A stretch of 34,256 bases of DNA from Dechloromonas sp. (GTDB lineage Bacteria > Pseudomonadota > Gammaproteobacteria > Burkholderiales > Rhodocyclaceae), in assembly GCA_017302355.1 (NCBI GenBank), contig JAFLDQ010000016.1, forward strand, positions 1-34,256. Reading direction: 5' to 3'. Of this stretch, positions 15,965 to 25,878 are shown piece after piece. Every line of letters begins with the position of its first letter. Position 1 is the stretch's first letter. Under the pieces are notes generated by a model. That model was not told where the DNA came from and did no database searches. It worked only from the letters and a program-made list of their open reading frames with translations. The position numbers and the translations under genes are program-made.

Positions 15965-18484
15965 ATGACCAAACAGCTGATCATTGCCGAAAAACCCTCC
16001 GTCGCCGCCGACATCGCCAAGGCGCTCGGGGGTTTCACCAAGCACGACGACTATTATGAAAGCGAGTCGCACGTGCTTTCCTCGGCCATCGGCCACCTGC
16101 TGGAACTGTCCTGCCCCGAGGAGTTCGAGGTCAAGCGCGGCAAATGGTCGTTCGCTCACCTGCCGGTCATTCCGCCGCATTTCGCGCTGTCGCCGATCGC
16201 GAAGACCGAATCGCGCCTCAAGCTGCTCAACAAGCTGATCAAGCGCAAGGACGTAGCCGGCCTGATCAACGCCTGCGACGCCGGGCGCGAAGGCGAGCTG
16301 ATCTTCAATTACATAGCCCAGCACAGCAAGTCGGGCAAGCCGGTGCAGCGCCTCTGGCTGCAGTCGATGACCCAGGGCGCCATCCGCGACGGCTTCGCCC
16401 GCCTGCGCCACGGCAACGACATGCAGGGGCTGGGCGATGCCGCCGTCTGCCGTTCCGAATCCGACTGGCTGGTCGGCATCAACGGCACGCGGGCGATGAC
16501 CGCCTTCAACTCGAAGACCGGCGGCTTCCATCTGACCACCGTCGGCCGTGTGCAGACGCCGACGCTGGCCATCGTCGTCGAGCGCGAAAAGACAATCCGC
16601 GAATTCAAGCCGCGTTCCTACTGGGAAGTCGAGGCCGAGTTCGCCGCCAAGGCCGGCGCCTACACCGGCAAGTGGTTCGACGAAGGCTACAAGGGCAAGG
16701 AAGAAGACGAACACGCCCGCGCCGACCGCCTGTGGGAAAAGGACAAGGCCGACGCCATCCGTGCCGCCACCCTCGGCAAGCCCGGCGTCGCCAGCGAGGA
16801 AAGCAAGCCGGAAACCCGCCTCTCGCCGCTGCTCTTCGACCTGACCAGCCTGCAGCGCGAAGCCAACGCCCGCTTCGGCTTTTCCGCCAAGACCACGCTG
16901 GCGCTGGCGCAGGCCCTTTACGAGAAGCACAAGGTGCTCACCTACCCGCGAACCGACTCGCGCTGTCTGCCGGAGGACTACCTCGGCACAGTCAAGGCCA
17001 CCCTTTCGGTCTTGACCGGCGAAGGCGCCGGCAAGGGCCACGACGAAGTGCTGCTCGCCCGCTACGCACCGTTCGCCCACCAGATCCTGGCGCGCAACTG
17101 GGTATTGCCGAACAAGCGCATCTTCAACAACGCCAAGATCAGCGACCACTTCGCCATCATCCCGACGCCGCAGACGCCCAGGCACCTGAACGAACTCGAA
17201 CAGAAGCTCTACGATTTCGTCGTCAAGCGCTTCCTCTCGGTCTTCTTCCCGCCCGCCGAATACCTGGTGACCACGCGCATCACCCGCGTCGAAGGCCATC
17301 CCTTCAAGACCGAGGGCAAGGTGCTGGTCAATCCCGGCTGGCTTGCCGTGCACGGCAAGGAAGGGCAGGAAGGCGGCGAAGGCCATCTGGTTGCGGTCGA
17401 CGCCGGTGAGAAGGTCAGAACCGAGGAAGTCAGCGTCAAGGCCAACGAGACCAGGCCGCCGCCGCGCTACTCGGAAGCTACCCTGCTCAGCGCTATGGAA
17501 GGCGCCGGCAAGATGGTCGACGACGAGGAACTGAAGGCAGCGATGGCCGGCCGCGGCCTCGGCACGCCGGCGACGCGCGCCCAGATCATCGAGAACCTGA
17601 TCGGCGAGCAGTATATGCACCGCGAGGGCCGCGAGCTGATCCCGACCGCCAAGGGCTTCTCGCTGATGACCCTGCTCAATGGCCTCGGCGTCAACGAACT
17701 GACCCAGCCGGAACTGACCGGCGAGTGGGAATGGAAGCTCGGCCGCATCGAGAAGGGCGATTTCACCCGCGCCGAATTCATGCGCGAGATCGCCGAGATG
17801 ACCCGTCACATCGTCGAACGCGCGAGGAGTTACGAAGCCGACACGATCCCTGGCGACTTCGGCGTGCTGTCGGCGCCCTGCCCGCGCTGTGGCAGCCAGA
17901 TTCGCGAAACCTACAAGAAATTCCAGTGCGGCAACTGTGCCTACGCGCTATGGAAGATCGTCGCCGGCCGCCAGTTCGAACCCGCCGAAATCGACACCCT
18001 GCTCACCGAAGGCCAGATCGGCCCGCTGACCGGCTTCCGCAACAGGATGGGCCGCGCCTTTGCCGCCACCATCAAGCTCAACGACAAGATGGAACCCGAG
18101 TTCGACTTCGGCCAGCCCAGGGCGGGTGAGGACGACGAGGTCGAGACGATCGACTTCCCGGCGGAACAGCGCCTGGGCAGTTGCCCGAAGTGCGCCTCGG
18201 GGGTCTTCGAACATGGCGCCGCCTATGTCTGCGAGAAGTCGGTCGGGACGGCCAGGACCTGTGACTTCCGCTCGGGCACGATCATCCTGCAGCAACCGGT
18301 CGATCCGGAACAGATGAAGAAGCTGCTCGCCGAGGGCAGGACCGATCTGCTGAAGGGGTTCATTTCCAACCGCACGCGCCGCAAGTTCTCGGCCTACCTG
18401 GTCGTTCAGGACGGCAAGGTCGGCTTCGAGTTCGAGAAGAAGGCGCCCGCCAGAAGGCCGGCCGCGAAGAAAACCCCCGCCTGA
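15965..18484 (+). CDS. topB: DNA topoisomerase III (type IA), TopB
   Basis: This type IA topoisomerase relaxes and decatenates DNA through a single-strand passage mechanism. It is 839 aa. The toprim domain comes first, with AEKPSVAADIAKAL (catalytic Glu) and CDAGREGELIF. The active-site Tyr is Tyr327 in VLTYPRTDSRCLPEDY. The TopB-type core ends near residue 630. It is followed by two Cys-containing C-terminal modules: CPRCG...CGNC (about 639-660) and CPKC...CEKS (about 740-760), the second fitting a toprim-associated C-terminal repeat. A Lys/Ala-rich tail (KKAPARRPAAKKTPA) ends the protein. The N-terminal MTKQLIIAEKPS fixes the ATG at 15965. It is convergent with oxyR across a 59-bp spacer holding parS. 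Confidence 0.95.
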   Translation: MTKQLIIAEKPSVAADIAKALGGFTKHDDYYESESHVLSSAIGHLLELSCPEEFEVKRGKWSFAHLPVIPPHFALSPIAKTESRLKLLNKLIKRKDVAGLINACDAGREGELIFNYIAQHSKSGKPVQRLWLQSMTQGAIRDGFARLRHGNDMQGLGDAAVCRSESDWLVGINGTRAMTAFNSKTGGFHLTTVGRVQTPTLAIVVEREKTIREFKPRSYWEVEAEFAAKAGAYTGKWFDEGYKGKEEDEHARADRLWEKDKADAIRAATLGKPGVASEESKPETRLSPLLFDLTSLQREANARFGFSAKTTLALAQALYEKHKVLTYPRTDSRCLPEDYLGTVKATLSVLTGEGAGKGHDEVLLARYAPFAHQILARNWVLPNKRIFNNAKISDHFAIIPTPQTPRHLNELEQKLYDFVVKRFLSVFFPPAEYLVTTRITRVEGHPFKTEGKVLVNPGWLAVHGKEGQEGGEGHLVAVDAGEKVRTEEVSVKANETRPPPRYSEATLLSAMEGAGKMVDDEELKAAMAGRGLGTPATRAQIIENLIGEQYMHREGRELIPTAKGFSLMTLLNGLGVNELTQPELTGEWEWKLGRIEKGDFTRAEFMREIAEMTRHIVERARSYEADTIPGDFGVLSAPCPRCGSQIRETYKKFQCGNCAYALWKIVAGRQFEPAEIDTLLTEGQIGPLTGFRNRMGRAFAATIKLNDKMEPEFDFGQPRAGEDDEVETIDFPAEQRLGSCPKCASGVFEHGAAYVCEKSVGTARTCDFRSGTIILQQPVDPEQMKKLLAEGRTDLLKGFISNRTRRKFSAYLVVQDGKVGFEFEKKAPARRPAAKKTPA

Positions 18485-18512
18485 GCTTGGCTCGGGTATC
18501 CGGGTGTCGCTT

Positions 18513-18528
18513 GGGCGGTCGCCCGCCC
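18513..18528 (+). terminator. GC-rich hairpin after topB
   Basis: GGGCGG (18513-18518) pairs perfectly with CCGCCC (18523-18528) across a TCGC loop, 28 bp after the topB stop and touching the parS-like site. It has no T-tract, so intrinsic termination is uncertain. Confidence 0.3.
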
Positions 18529-18543
18529 GTTCCACGTGAAACC
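18528..18543. promoter_or_regulatory. parS-like ParB-binding site 2
   Basis: GTTCCACGTGAAAC at 18529-18542 differs by one base from the parS core GTTTCACGTGAAAC and is identical, in inverted orientation, to the site at 10890-10903. It occupies the convergent spacer between topB and oxyR, ending at the oxyR stop. Two such sites 7.6 kb apart fit the known clustering of parS around oriC. Confidence 0.75.
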
Positions 18544-19458
18544 TCAGTGGACCGCGGTCGCCCCCGGCAACTGGCACGACAGCAGGGCCGCACGGACGGC
18601 GTCGATCGCCTGCGGCCGCGGAAAGGTCACGCGCCAGACGAGCCCGACCGTTCGCGAGGGCTGCTCCCGCGAAAAGGGCAACACCCTGACCATCGCTTCC
18701 TTATCGACCAGCGGGTCGGCCGCCGTGCTCGGCATCACCGCCACCCCCGCGCCGCTCGCCACCATGTAGCGGATCGTCTCCAGCGAGCCGCCTTCCAGCG
18801 AGTGCTCGAGCGCATCTGGTCCGCTCAGACGCGGGCACGACTCGAGCACCTGGTCGCGAAAGCAGTTGCCCTGGCCGAGAAGCAGAAGATTCTGGCCCTC
18901 CAGTTCGTCCGCCGCGATCCCGCCGCGCTCGACCCAGGGATGCCCGGCCGGAACGACGATACGAAACGGCTCGCTGTAGACCGGCTGCGCCACCAGGCCC
19001 GGATCGGCGAACGGCAAGGCGATGACGATGACGTCGAGTTCGCCGGCCTTCAGCGCCGGAATCAGGCTGGCGGTGAAATCCTCCTTGAGGAACAGCGGCA
19101 TGTTCGGCGCCTGCCGGTGCAATGCCGGAATCAGCTGCGGCAGCAGATACGGCGCAATGGTGTAGATGATGCCGACGCGCAACTGGCCACTCAGCGGATC
19201 TCCGCTGGCCCCGGCGATCTCCTCCAGGCGCACCGCCTCCTCGAGCACGCGCCGCGCCTGTGCGACGATGCGCTCGCCGAGCGTGGTGATCCGGACATCG
19301 GAAACCGTCCGCTCGAACAAGGCGGCGCCGAGCTGCCCCTCGACCTTCTTCAGCGCCACCGACAAGGTCGGCTGGCTGACGTGGCAGGCCTCGGCCGCCC
19401 TGCCAAAGTGACGCTCGCGAGCCAGCGCGACGATATAGCGCATTTCCGTCAGGGTCAC
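18544..19458 (-). CDS. oxyR: OxyR-type LysR-family hydrogen peroxide sensor
   Basis: This 304-aa LysR regulator has an N-terminal winged HTH (MRYIVALARERHFGRAAEACHVSQPTLS) and a C-terminal periplasmic-binding-fold sensor. The OxyR redox pair is visible: GQGNCFRDQVLESC, matching E. coli GHCLRDQAMGFC with its Cys199 and Cys208. Also present are SLETIRYMVASGAGVAVMPS and RTVGLVWR. It should activate peroxide-defence genes (catalase, peroxidase) after disulfide formation; none are in this window. The start is GTG at 19458, overlapping the rsuA stop as GTGA, so it is probably coupled to rsuA translation. An in-frame start further upstream would lie inside rsuA. Confidence 0.9.
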   Translation of the reverse strand: MTLTEMRYIVALARERHFGRAAEACHVSQPTLSVALKKVEGQLGAALFERTVSDVRITTLGERIVAQARRVLEEAVRLEEIAGASGDPLSGQLRVGIIYTIAPYLLPQLIPALHRQAPNMPLFLKEDFTASLIPALKAGELDVIVIALPFADPGLVAQPVYSEPFRIVVPAGHPWVERGGIAADELEGQNLLLLGQGNCFRDQVLESCPRLSGPDALEHSLEGGSLETIRYMVASGAGVAVMPSTAADPLVDKEAMVRVLPFSREQPSRTVGLVWRVTFPRPQAIDAVRAALLSCQLPGATAVH

Positions 19459-20165
19459 CGGACGATTCCCAGAAGTCTTTCGAGGTCGACCGCGGCAAGC
19501 CAGCGCCACTCGCCCGGTTTCAGGTCGTCGGGCAGCGTCAGCCCGCCCAGCGCCTCGCGATGCAGCGCTTCGACCCGGTTTCCGGCTGCCGCGACCATGC
19601 GCTTCACCTGATGGTACTTGCCACTGGTCAGCGTCAGGCGCAAGCGCCTCGGGCCGACGATCTCGCAGGCGATAGCGGCGACCGGCCCGGGGTCGTCGTT
19701 GAGGACCACTCCGGCGAGCAGACGCTCCACCTGCTCCCGATCGATCGCATGCCGGGTCGTCGCCAGATAGACCTTCGGCACCTTGCGCCGCGGCCCTGAC
19801 AGCTGGTGATTGAGCTGGCCATCGTCGGTGATCAGCAACAGGCCGGTGGTATCCTCATCGAGCCGCCCGATGGGCTGCACGCCCCGCTGCCGCAGCGGCG
19901 GCGGCAACAGGGAAAGGACGCCCGGGTGATGCAACGGCTTGCGCGAGCATTCGTAGCCGGCCGGCTTGTTCAGCATCACGGTGGCGAACTCGGCGTAGGG
20001 CCACTCGACCCCGTCGACGCCAAGCACCAGCCCGGCGCAGGCAAAGTCACCGAAGGGCTCGTCGCAGGGCTCTCCATTGACCGCGACCCGCCCGTCCAGG
20101 CAGAGCGCACGGCATTCCTTGCGGGTGCCGAATCCCAGCTTGTGGAGGATTCGTTCCAGTTGCAT
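19455..20165 (-). CDS. rsuA: 16S rRNA pseudouridine-516 synthase RsuA
   Basis: This RsuA-family enzyme isomerises a uridine (U516 in E. coli 16S rRNA) to pseudouridine. It is 236 aa. An N-terminal S4 RNA-binding domain (MQLERILHKLGFGTRKECRALCLDGRVAVNG) is followed by the catalytic domain with IGRLDEDTTGLLLITDDGQLNH. The Asp in GRLD is the catalytic residue. The following KVPKVYLATT and SGKYHQVKRMVAAAGNRVEALHRE are family hallmarks. Length and the GRLDxDTTGL variant favour RsuA over RluB or RluE. It is divergent from the AtaL-like gene with only 23 bp between start codons, and its 3' end overlaps oxyR. Confidence 0.9.
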   Translation of the reverse strand: MQLERILHKLGFGTRKECRALCLDGRVAVNGEPCDEPFGDFACAGLVLGVDGVEWPYAEFATVMLNKPAGYECSRKPLHHPGVLSLLPPPLRQRGVQPIGRLDEDTTGLLLITDDGQLNHQLSGPRRKVPKVYLATTRHAIDREQVERLLAGVVLNDDPGPVAAIACEIVGPRRLRLTLTSGKYHQVKRMVAAAGNRVEALHREALGGLTLPDDLKPGEWRWLAAVDLERLLGIVR

Positions 20166-20172
20166 GGCGCCG

Positions 20173-20182
20173 ATGTTAACAT
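20173..20182. promoter_or_regulatory. Palindromic shared -10 between rsuA and the AtaL-like gene
   Basis: ATGTTAACAT (20173-20182) is a perfect 10-bp palindrome in the 23-bp divergent gap. Read either way it contains TAACAT, a fair -10 hexamer. This ends 6 bases before the plus-strand ATG at 20189 and 7 bases before the minus-strand ATG at 20165. Neither gene has room for a Shine-Dalgarno sequence in such a transcript. Confidence 0.45.
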
Positions 20183-20188
20183 TGACCG

Positions 20189-20659
20189 ATGAAATTCGAG
20201 CACCTCATCCAGATCAACGATCCCCACAACCCCCTGATCCCGCCGCTCAGCCGCCACCAGGTCTGGCAGGGTCTGCTGCACCGCGTCGAGGATCCCGTTC
20301 CCTTCCTGCCCGGGCTGGAAACGTGCCTCATTTTTGAACGCCATGCCGACGCGCTGCTGCGCCAGCTCGATTTCGGTCAGGCGGTAATCCGCGACCGCGT
20401 CACGCTGACCGAAGGACAGTGGGTCCGCTTCGAGATCCAGCCGTCGCCTGGCCACCCCGGCGGCAGCCTGACCATCACCATCGAGGAGCCCGAACCGGCG
20501 TTCCTCTTCCTGCGCTTTGCCTACCACACGACGCTGGCCACTCGCCCGGATTCCGAAGATCGAGCCTACGTCGAATACGTCAAGTCCGCCTACCATCAGT
20601 CCGACGTCGACTGCGTGCGCCTGATCCGCACCCTCGCCGCCGCCGGCATGCCGCAATAG
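20189..20659 (+). CDS. AtaL-like (DUF1857) SRPBCC-fold protein
   Basis: This 156-aa protein starts MKFEHLIQINDPHNPLIPPLSRHQVWQGLLHRVEDP, the recognisable beginning of the DUF1857 / AtaL-like family in the START/Bet v1 (SRPBCC) superfamily. FLPGLETCLIFER and DRAYVEYVKSAYHQSDVDCVRLIRTLA are further family-like segments. Such folds bind hydrophobic ligands in a central cavity, and the substrate is unknown. No signal peptide is present, so it is cytosolic. It is divergent from rsuA and abuts ybiT tail to tail with zero bases between the stop codons. The family assignment is from recall and reasonably secure. Confidence 0.8.
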   Translation: MKFEHLIQINDPHNPLIPPLSRHQVWQGLLHRVEDPVPFLPGLETCLIFERHADALLRQLDFGQAVIRDRVTLTEGQWVRFEIQPSPGHPGGSLTITIEEPEPAFLFLRFAYHTTLATRPDSEDRAYVEYVKSAYHQSDVDCVRLIRTLAAAGMPQ

Positions 20660-22282
<1,623 letters not shown>

Positions 22283-22427
22283 GGCGATTCCGATCTGCTG
22301 GATGGATGTGGGACAAAGCGCCCAATTTTACCTGCTTCAAGGGGTTGACCGTGAATCGCCACGCCGCACTCGGGATCCGCGGTGTAACATTCATCGCCAC
22401 AATGACATGCCTTGCAGGCGACCGCCC

Positions 22428-23720
22428 ATGGTTCCCCACCTCACCACCGCCCTCACCGGCCCCCTGCTCGAACTCGAGCGCCACTTCCTCGACAGCAGCA
22501 CGCGGATCGAGCACTGGTTGCGCGGGCGCTGGCAGGAGCACACGCCGCCCTTCTATTCATCGTGCGACCTGCGCAACTCCGGCTTCAAGCTGGCGCCGGT
22601 CGACACCAACCTCTTCCCCGGCGGCTTCAACAACCTGAACCCGGCCTTCCTGCCGCTTTGCGTGCACGCGGCGATGGTGGCGATCGAGAAGATCTGTCCG
22701 GATGCGCGCAATCTTCTCCTGATCCCGGAAAGCCACACGCGCAACCAGTTCTACCTGCAGAACGTCGCCCAGATCGCCGCCATCCTGCGCCAGACCGGCC
22801 TCAACGTCCGGCTCGGCTCGTTGCTCCCGGAGATCACCGCCCCGACGCCGGTAGCACTCGCCAACGGCCAGACCCTCTTGCTCGAACCGCTGGTCCGCTC
22901 GCCAACCCGCCTCGGGCTCGACGGCTTCGACCCCTGCGCCATCCTGCTCAACAACGATCTCTCGGCCGGAATCCCGGATATCCTGCGCAACCTGGACGAG
23001 CAGTTCATCCTTCCGCCGCTCAACGCCGGTTGGGCGGTGCGCCGCAAGTCCAACCACTTTGCCGCCTACGACGAAGTGGCCGGCCACTTCGCCAGGGATA
23101 TCGGCATCGACCCGTGGCGCATCAACCCGGCCTTTTCCGTCTGTCGCAGCATCAATTTCCACGAACGCCAGGGCGAGGAGTGTCTGGCTGCCAACGTTAC
23201 CGCCGTCCTCGAGCTGGTCCGCGAGAAGTACCGCGAATACGGGATCACCGAGACCCCCTACGTCGTCGTCAAGGCCGATGCCGGCACCTACGGCATGGGG
23301 GTGATGACGGTGCGCGACGCCGACGAAGTCATCGCGCTGAACCGCCGGCAGCGCAACAAGATGAGCGTCGTCAAGGAAGGTCTGGAAGTCAGCGAGGTCA
23401 TCATCCAGGAGGGCGTCCATTCCTTCGAGACGCTGAATGGCGCGGTCGCCGAGCCGGTCATCTACATGATCGACCGCTACGTCGTCGGCGGCTTCTACCG
23501 CGTGCATACCGGTCGCGGCAAGGACGAGAACCTCAATGCTCCAGGGATGCACTTCGAGCCGCTGGCGTTCACGACCGGCTGCAACCTTCCCGATTACAGC
23601 TGCAACAACCCCGATGCCCCGCCCAACCGTTTCTACGCCTATGGCGTGGTCGGCCGCCTGGCCTGCCTGGCCGCCGCCCTCGAACTCGAACGCACGCCGG
23701 CCGACCCCGCCAGCGAGTGA
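22428..23720 (+). CDS. gshA: Glutamate-cysteine ligase, proteobacterial GshA type
   Basis: This enzyme catalyses the first step of glutathione synthesis, joining glutamate and cysteine with ATP. At 430 aa it fits the distinct betaproteobacterial/gammaproteobacterial type that is unlike E. coli GshA. Recognisable segments are SCDLRNSGFKLAPVDTNLFPGGFNNL, LLIPESHTRNQFYL, NHFAAYDEVA and VVVKADAGTYGMGVMTV, the last being the ATP-grasp-like lysine/glycine loop. A longer open frame begins at 22215 but lies inside the ybiT start region; the ATG at 22428 gives the natural MVPHLTTAL start. It is 7 bp before gshB. A possible -10 TAACAT is at 22385-22390, but no well-spaced -35 was found. Confidence 0.92.
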   Translation: MVPHLTTALTGPLLELERHFLDSSTRIEHWLRGRWQEHTPPFYSSCDLRNSGFKLAPVDTNLFPGGFNNLNPAFLPLCVHAAMVAIEKICPDARNLLLIPESHTRNQFYLQNVAQIAAILRQTGLNVRLGSLLPEITAPTPVALANGQTLLLEPLVRSPTRLGLDGFDPCAILLNNDLSAGIPDILRNLDEQFILPPLNAGWAVRRKSNHFAAYDEVAGHFARDIGIDPWRINPAFSVCRSINFHERQGEECLAANVTAVLELVREKYREYGITETPYVVVKADAGTYGMGVMTVRDADEVIALNRRQRNKMSVVKEGLEVSEVIIQEGVHSFETLNGAVAEPVIYMIDRYVVGGFYRVHTGRGKDENLNAPGMHFEPLAFTTGCNLPDYSCNNPDAPPNRFYAYGVVGRLACLAAALELERTPADPASE

Positions 23721-23727
23721 CCCGGCC

Positions 23728-24729
23728 ATGAGCCCAGAACCTCCCGATAGCGGACGCCGCCCGTTGAACCTTGCCTTCGTCCTCGATCCCCTTCCGCGGC
23801 TGAAAGCCTACAAGGACTCGTCGATCGCCATGATGCGCGCCGCCGCCGCGCGCGGCCACGCCGTCTTCGCCATCGACTGCGCGACGCTGGGGTGGCGACG
23901 GCCCGAATCCACGAAGCCGGGGGGCGTCTTCGGCGTGGCCATGCAATTGCACATGCAGCCGGACAACCACGACTGGTTCCGCGAGATCGGCCGCGAGCGG
24001 ATACCGCTCGGCGAATTCGACGCCGTCCTCATGCGCCGGGATCCGCCCTTCGACAATGAGTACCTGACCGCCACCTGGCTCCTCGAACGCGCCGAAGCCG
24101 CCGGCGTGCGCGTTTTCAACCGGCCGCGCGCGCTGCGCGACCATTCGGAGAAGGTGGCGATCGCCGAATTCCCGCAATTCGCGCCGGAGACGCTGATCTC
24201 CCGCGATGTCGAGCAGCTGCAGCAGTTCATCGACGAACTCGCGGACGTGATCCTCAAGCCGCTCGACGGCATGGGCGGCAGCCAGATATTCCGCGTCCGC
24301 CACGCCGACCCGAACCGCAACGTGATCATCGAGACGCTGACCCGCGAGGGCGCCCGGACCATCATGGCCCAGCGGTTTCTCCCGGAGATCACCGCCGGCG
24401 ACAAGCGCATCCTGCTCATTGCCGGGCAACCGGTACCGTACTGTCTGGCACGCATTCCCAAGGCCGGGGAAACGCGGGGCAATCTTGCGGCCGGCGGTAC
24501 CGGCGTCGCGCAGGCGCTGACCGCACGCGACCGCGAGATCGCCGAGACGCTCGGCGCCATCCTCCGCGATCGCGGCCTGCTGCTGGTCGGCATCGACGTC
24601 ATCGGCGACCACCTGACCGAAATCAACGTCACCAGCCCGACCTGCATGGTCGAAATCCGGCAGCAGACGGGCTTCGATGCGGCAGCGGCCTTCGTCGCGG
24701 CGCTCGAGCGGGAATGCGCCATTTCCTGA
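23728..24729 (+). CDS. gshB: Glutathione synthetase GshB
   Basis: This ATP-grasp enzyme adds glycine to gamma-glutamylcysteine to finish glutathione. At 333 aa it is slightly longer than the usual about 316. The N-terminal domain shows LAFVLDPLPRLKAYKDSSIAMMRAAAARGH. ATP-grasp motifs are VILKPLDGMGGSQIFRV, VMAQRFLPEITAGDKRILLI and GIDVIGDHLTEINVTSPTCMVEI. The ATG at 23728 follows gshA by 7 bp. The apbE gene overlaps its last 16 bases, so gshA-gshB-apbE form one unit. Nothing appears damaged. Confidence 0.97.
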   Translation: MSPEPPDSGRRPLNLAFVLDPLPRLKAYKDSSIAMMRAAAARGHAVFAIDCATLGWRRPESTKPGGVFGVAMQLHMQPDNHDWFREIGRERIPLGEFDAVLMRRDPPFDNEYLTATWLLERAEAAGVRVFNRPRALRDHSEKVAIAEFPQFAPETLISRDVEQLQQFIDELADVILKPLDGMGGSQIFRVRHADPNRNVIIETLTREGARTIMAQRFLPEITAGDKRILLIAGQPVPYCLARIPKAGETRGNLAAGGTGVAQALTARDREIAETLGAILRDRGLLLVGIDVIGDHLTEINVTSPTCMVEIRQQTGFDAAAAFVAALERECAIS

Positions 24730-25742
24730 TCGTCGCCTGCATGTTGCTCGTCGCCGCCTGCGGGCGCGCGCCCATGCAGGAACAGCAGGCTTACGTCTTC
24801 GGCACCCGCGTCGAGGTTCTCGTCGTCAGCGCCGACCCGGAACGCGGGCGCATCGCCATCGCCGGCGTCCTGCGCGAGTTCGACCGGCTGCACCGCGCCT
24901 ATCATGCCTGGCAGGAGTCCGAGCTGACGGCGCTAAATCGGGCCATTTTTTCCGGTCGACCCCACCACGCCGCGCCGGAGCTGGCCGAATTGGTCCGCGA
25001 AGCCCAGGCATTGTCACAGCAAGGGGAACACCTGTTCGACCCCGGCATCGGCCTGCTGGTGAAACTGTGGGGCTTCCACGCCGACGAATTCCAGGCCGCG
25101 CTTCCCGCGGCGGCCGCCATCGAAGCCTGGCTGGCGGCGAGACCCGGCATCGCCGACGTCACCGTCACCGGCCAGACCATCCGCAGCAGCAACCCGCAGG
25201 TCGCGCTCGACTTCGGCGGCTACCTGAAAGGGGTCGCGCTCGACCGGGCCGCGGCAATCCTGCGCAGCCAGGGGATCGACAACGCGCTGATCAACATCGG
25301 CGGCAACGTCATGGCTCTCGGCAGCAAGGATGGCCGGAAGTGGCGCGTCGGCATCCAGCACCCGCGCCAGTCCGGCCCGCTGGCGACGGTCGAACTCGCC
25401 GACGGCGAAGCGATCGGCACCTCCGGCGACTATCAGCGTTTCTTCGAAGTGGACGGCAAGCGTTACCCCCACCTCCTCGACCCGCGCACCGGCCGTCCGG
25501 TCGATCACACGCAGGCGGTCACTGTCCTCGTCCCGGCCGGCGCCGGGGCCGGGACGCTTTCGGATGCCGCCTCGAAGCCCATCTTCATCGCCGGTCCCGA
25601 GCATTGGCGGGAGATGGCGCGAAAGATGGAAATCGGCCTGGTTTTGCGGGTCGACCGCGACAACCGGATCTTCGTCAGCGAAGCGCTCAACCGGCGCCTG
25701 GAGTTCGTCGGCCAGCGTCCGCCCGTCACCGTCGTGCCATAG
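24714..25742 (+). CDS. apbE: ApbE-family FMN transferase, lipoprotein
   Basis: This exported flavin transferase attaches FMN covalently to Thr residues of redox proteins such as NqrB/C or RnfG-type subunits, using FAD and Mg2+. It is 342 aa. The N-terminus MRHFLIVACMLLVAACGR has a lipobox (VAAC), so it is predicted to be a lipid-anchored periplasmic protein. Family motifs are DFGGYLKGVALDRA (usually DxGGxxKG), INIGGNVMALG, HLLDPRTGRPVDH and SDAASKPIFIAGPE, where the last is a divergent form of the DALSTA metal-binding loop. The ATG at 24714 overlaps gshB by 16 bases. No Nqr or Rnf target gene is visible in the window. Confidence 0.93.
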   Translation: MRHFLIVACMLLVAACGRAPMQEQQAYVFGTRVEVLVVSADPERGRIAIAGVLREFDRLHRAYHAWQESELTALNRAIFSGRPHHAAPELAELVREAQALSQQGEHLFDPGIGLLVKLWGFHADEFQAALPAAAAIEAWLAARPGIADVTVTGQTIRSSNPQVALDFGGYLKGVALDRAAAILRSQGIDNALINIGGNVMALGSKDGRKWRVGIQHPRQSGPLATVELADGEAIGTSGDYQRFFEVDGKRYPHLLDPRTGRPVDHTQAVTVLVPAGAGAGTLSDAASKPIFIAGPEHWREMARKMEIGLVLRVDRDNRIFVSEALNRRLEFVGQRPPVTVVP

Positions 25743-25878
25743 AAGCCGGCCGCCCGGCCAGTGCGCCGCCGTCCCTGTCCCCAGCTTTGCAACTTTGACG
25801 TGCGCACCTTTCCGACGCACGCTACACTAGTCGTCGCGTTCATTCACGAAACCCGACGATGCCGCCCCGTCCGCTCCG

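Noticed and set aside
15935..17809. 624-codon minus-strand open frame
   Set aside because: Antisense to topB; the topB product carries all type IA topoisomerase motifs, so this is a shadow.
25795..25828. TTGACG ... TACACT as the promoter of the GNAT gene
   Set aside because: The 22-bp spacer is too long for a standard sigma-70 promoter; kept only as a remark.
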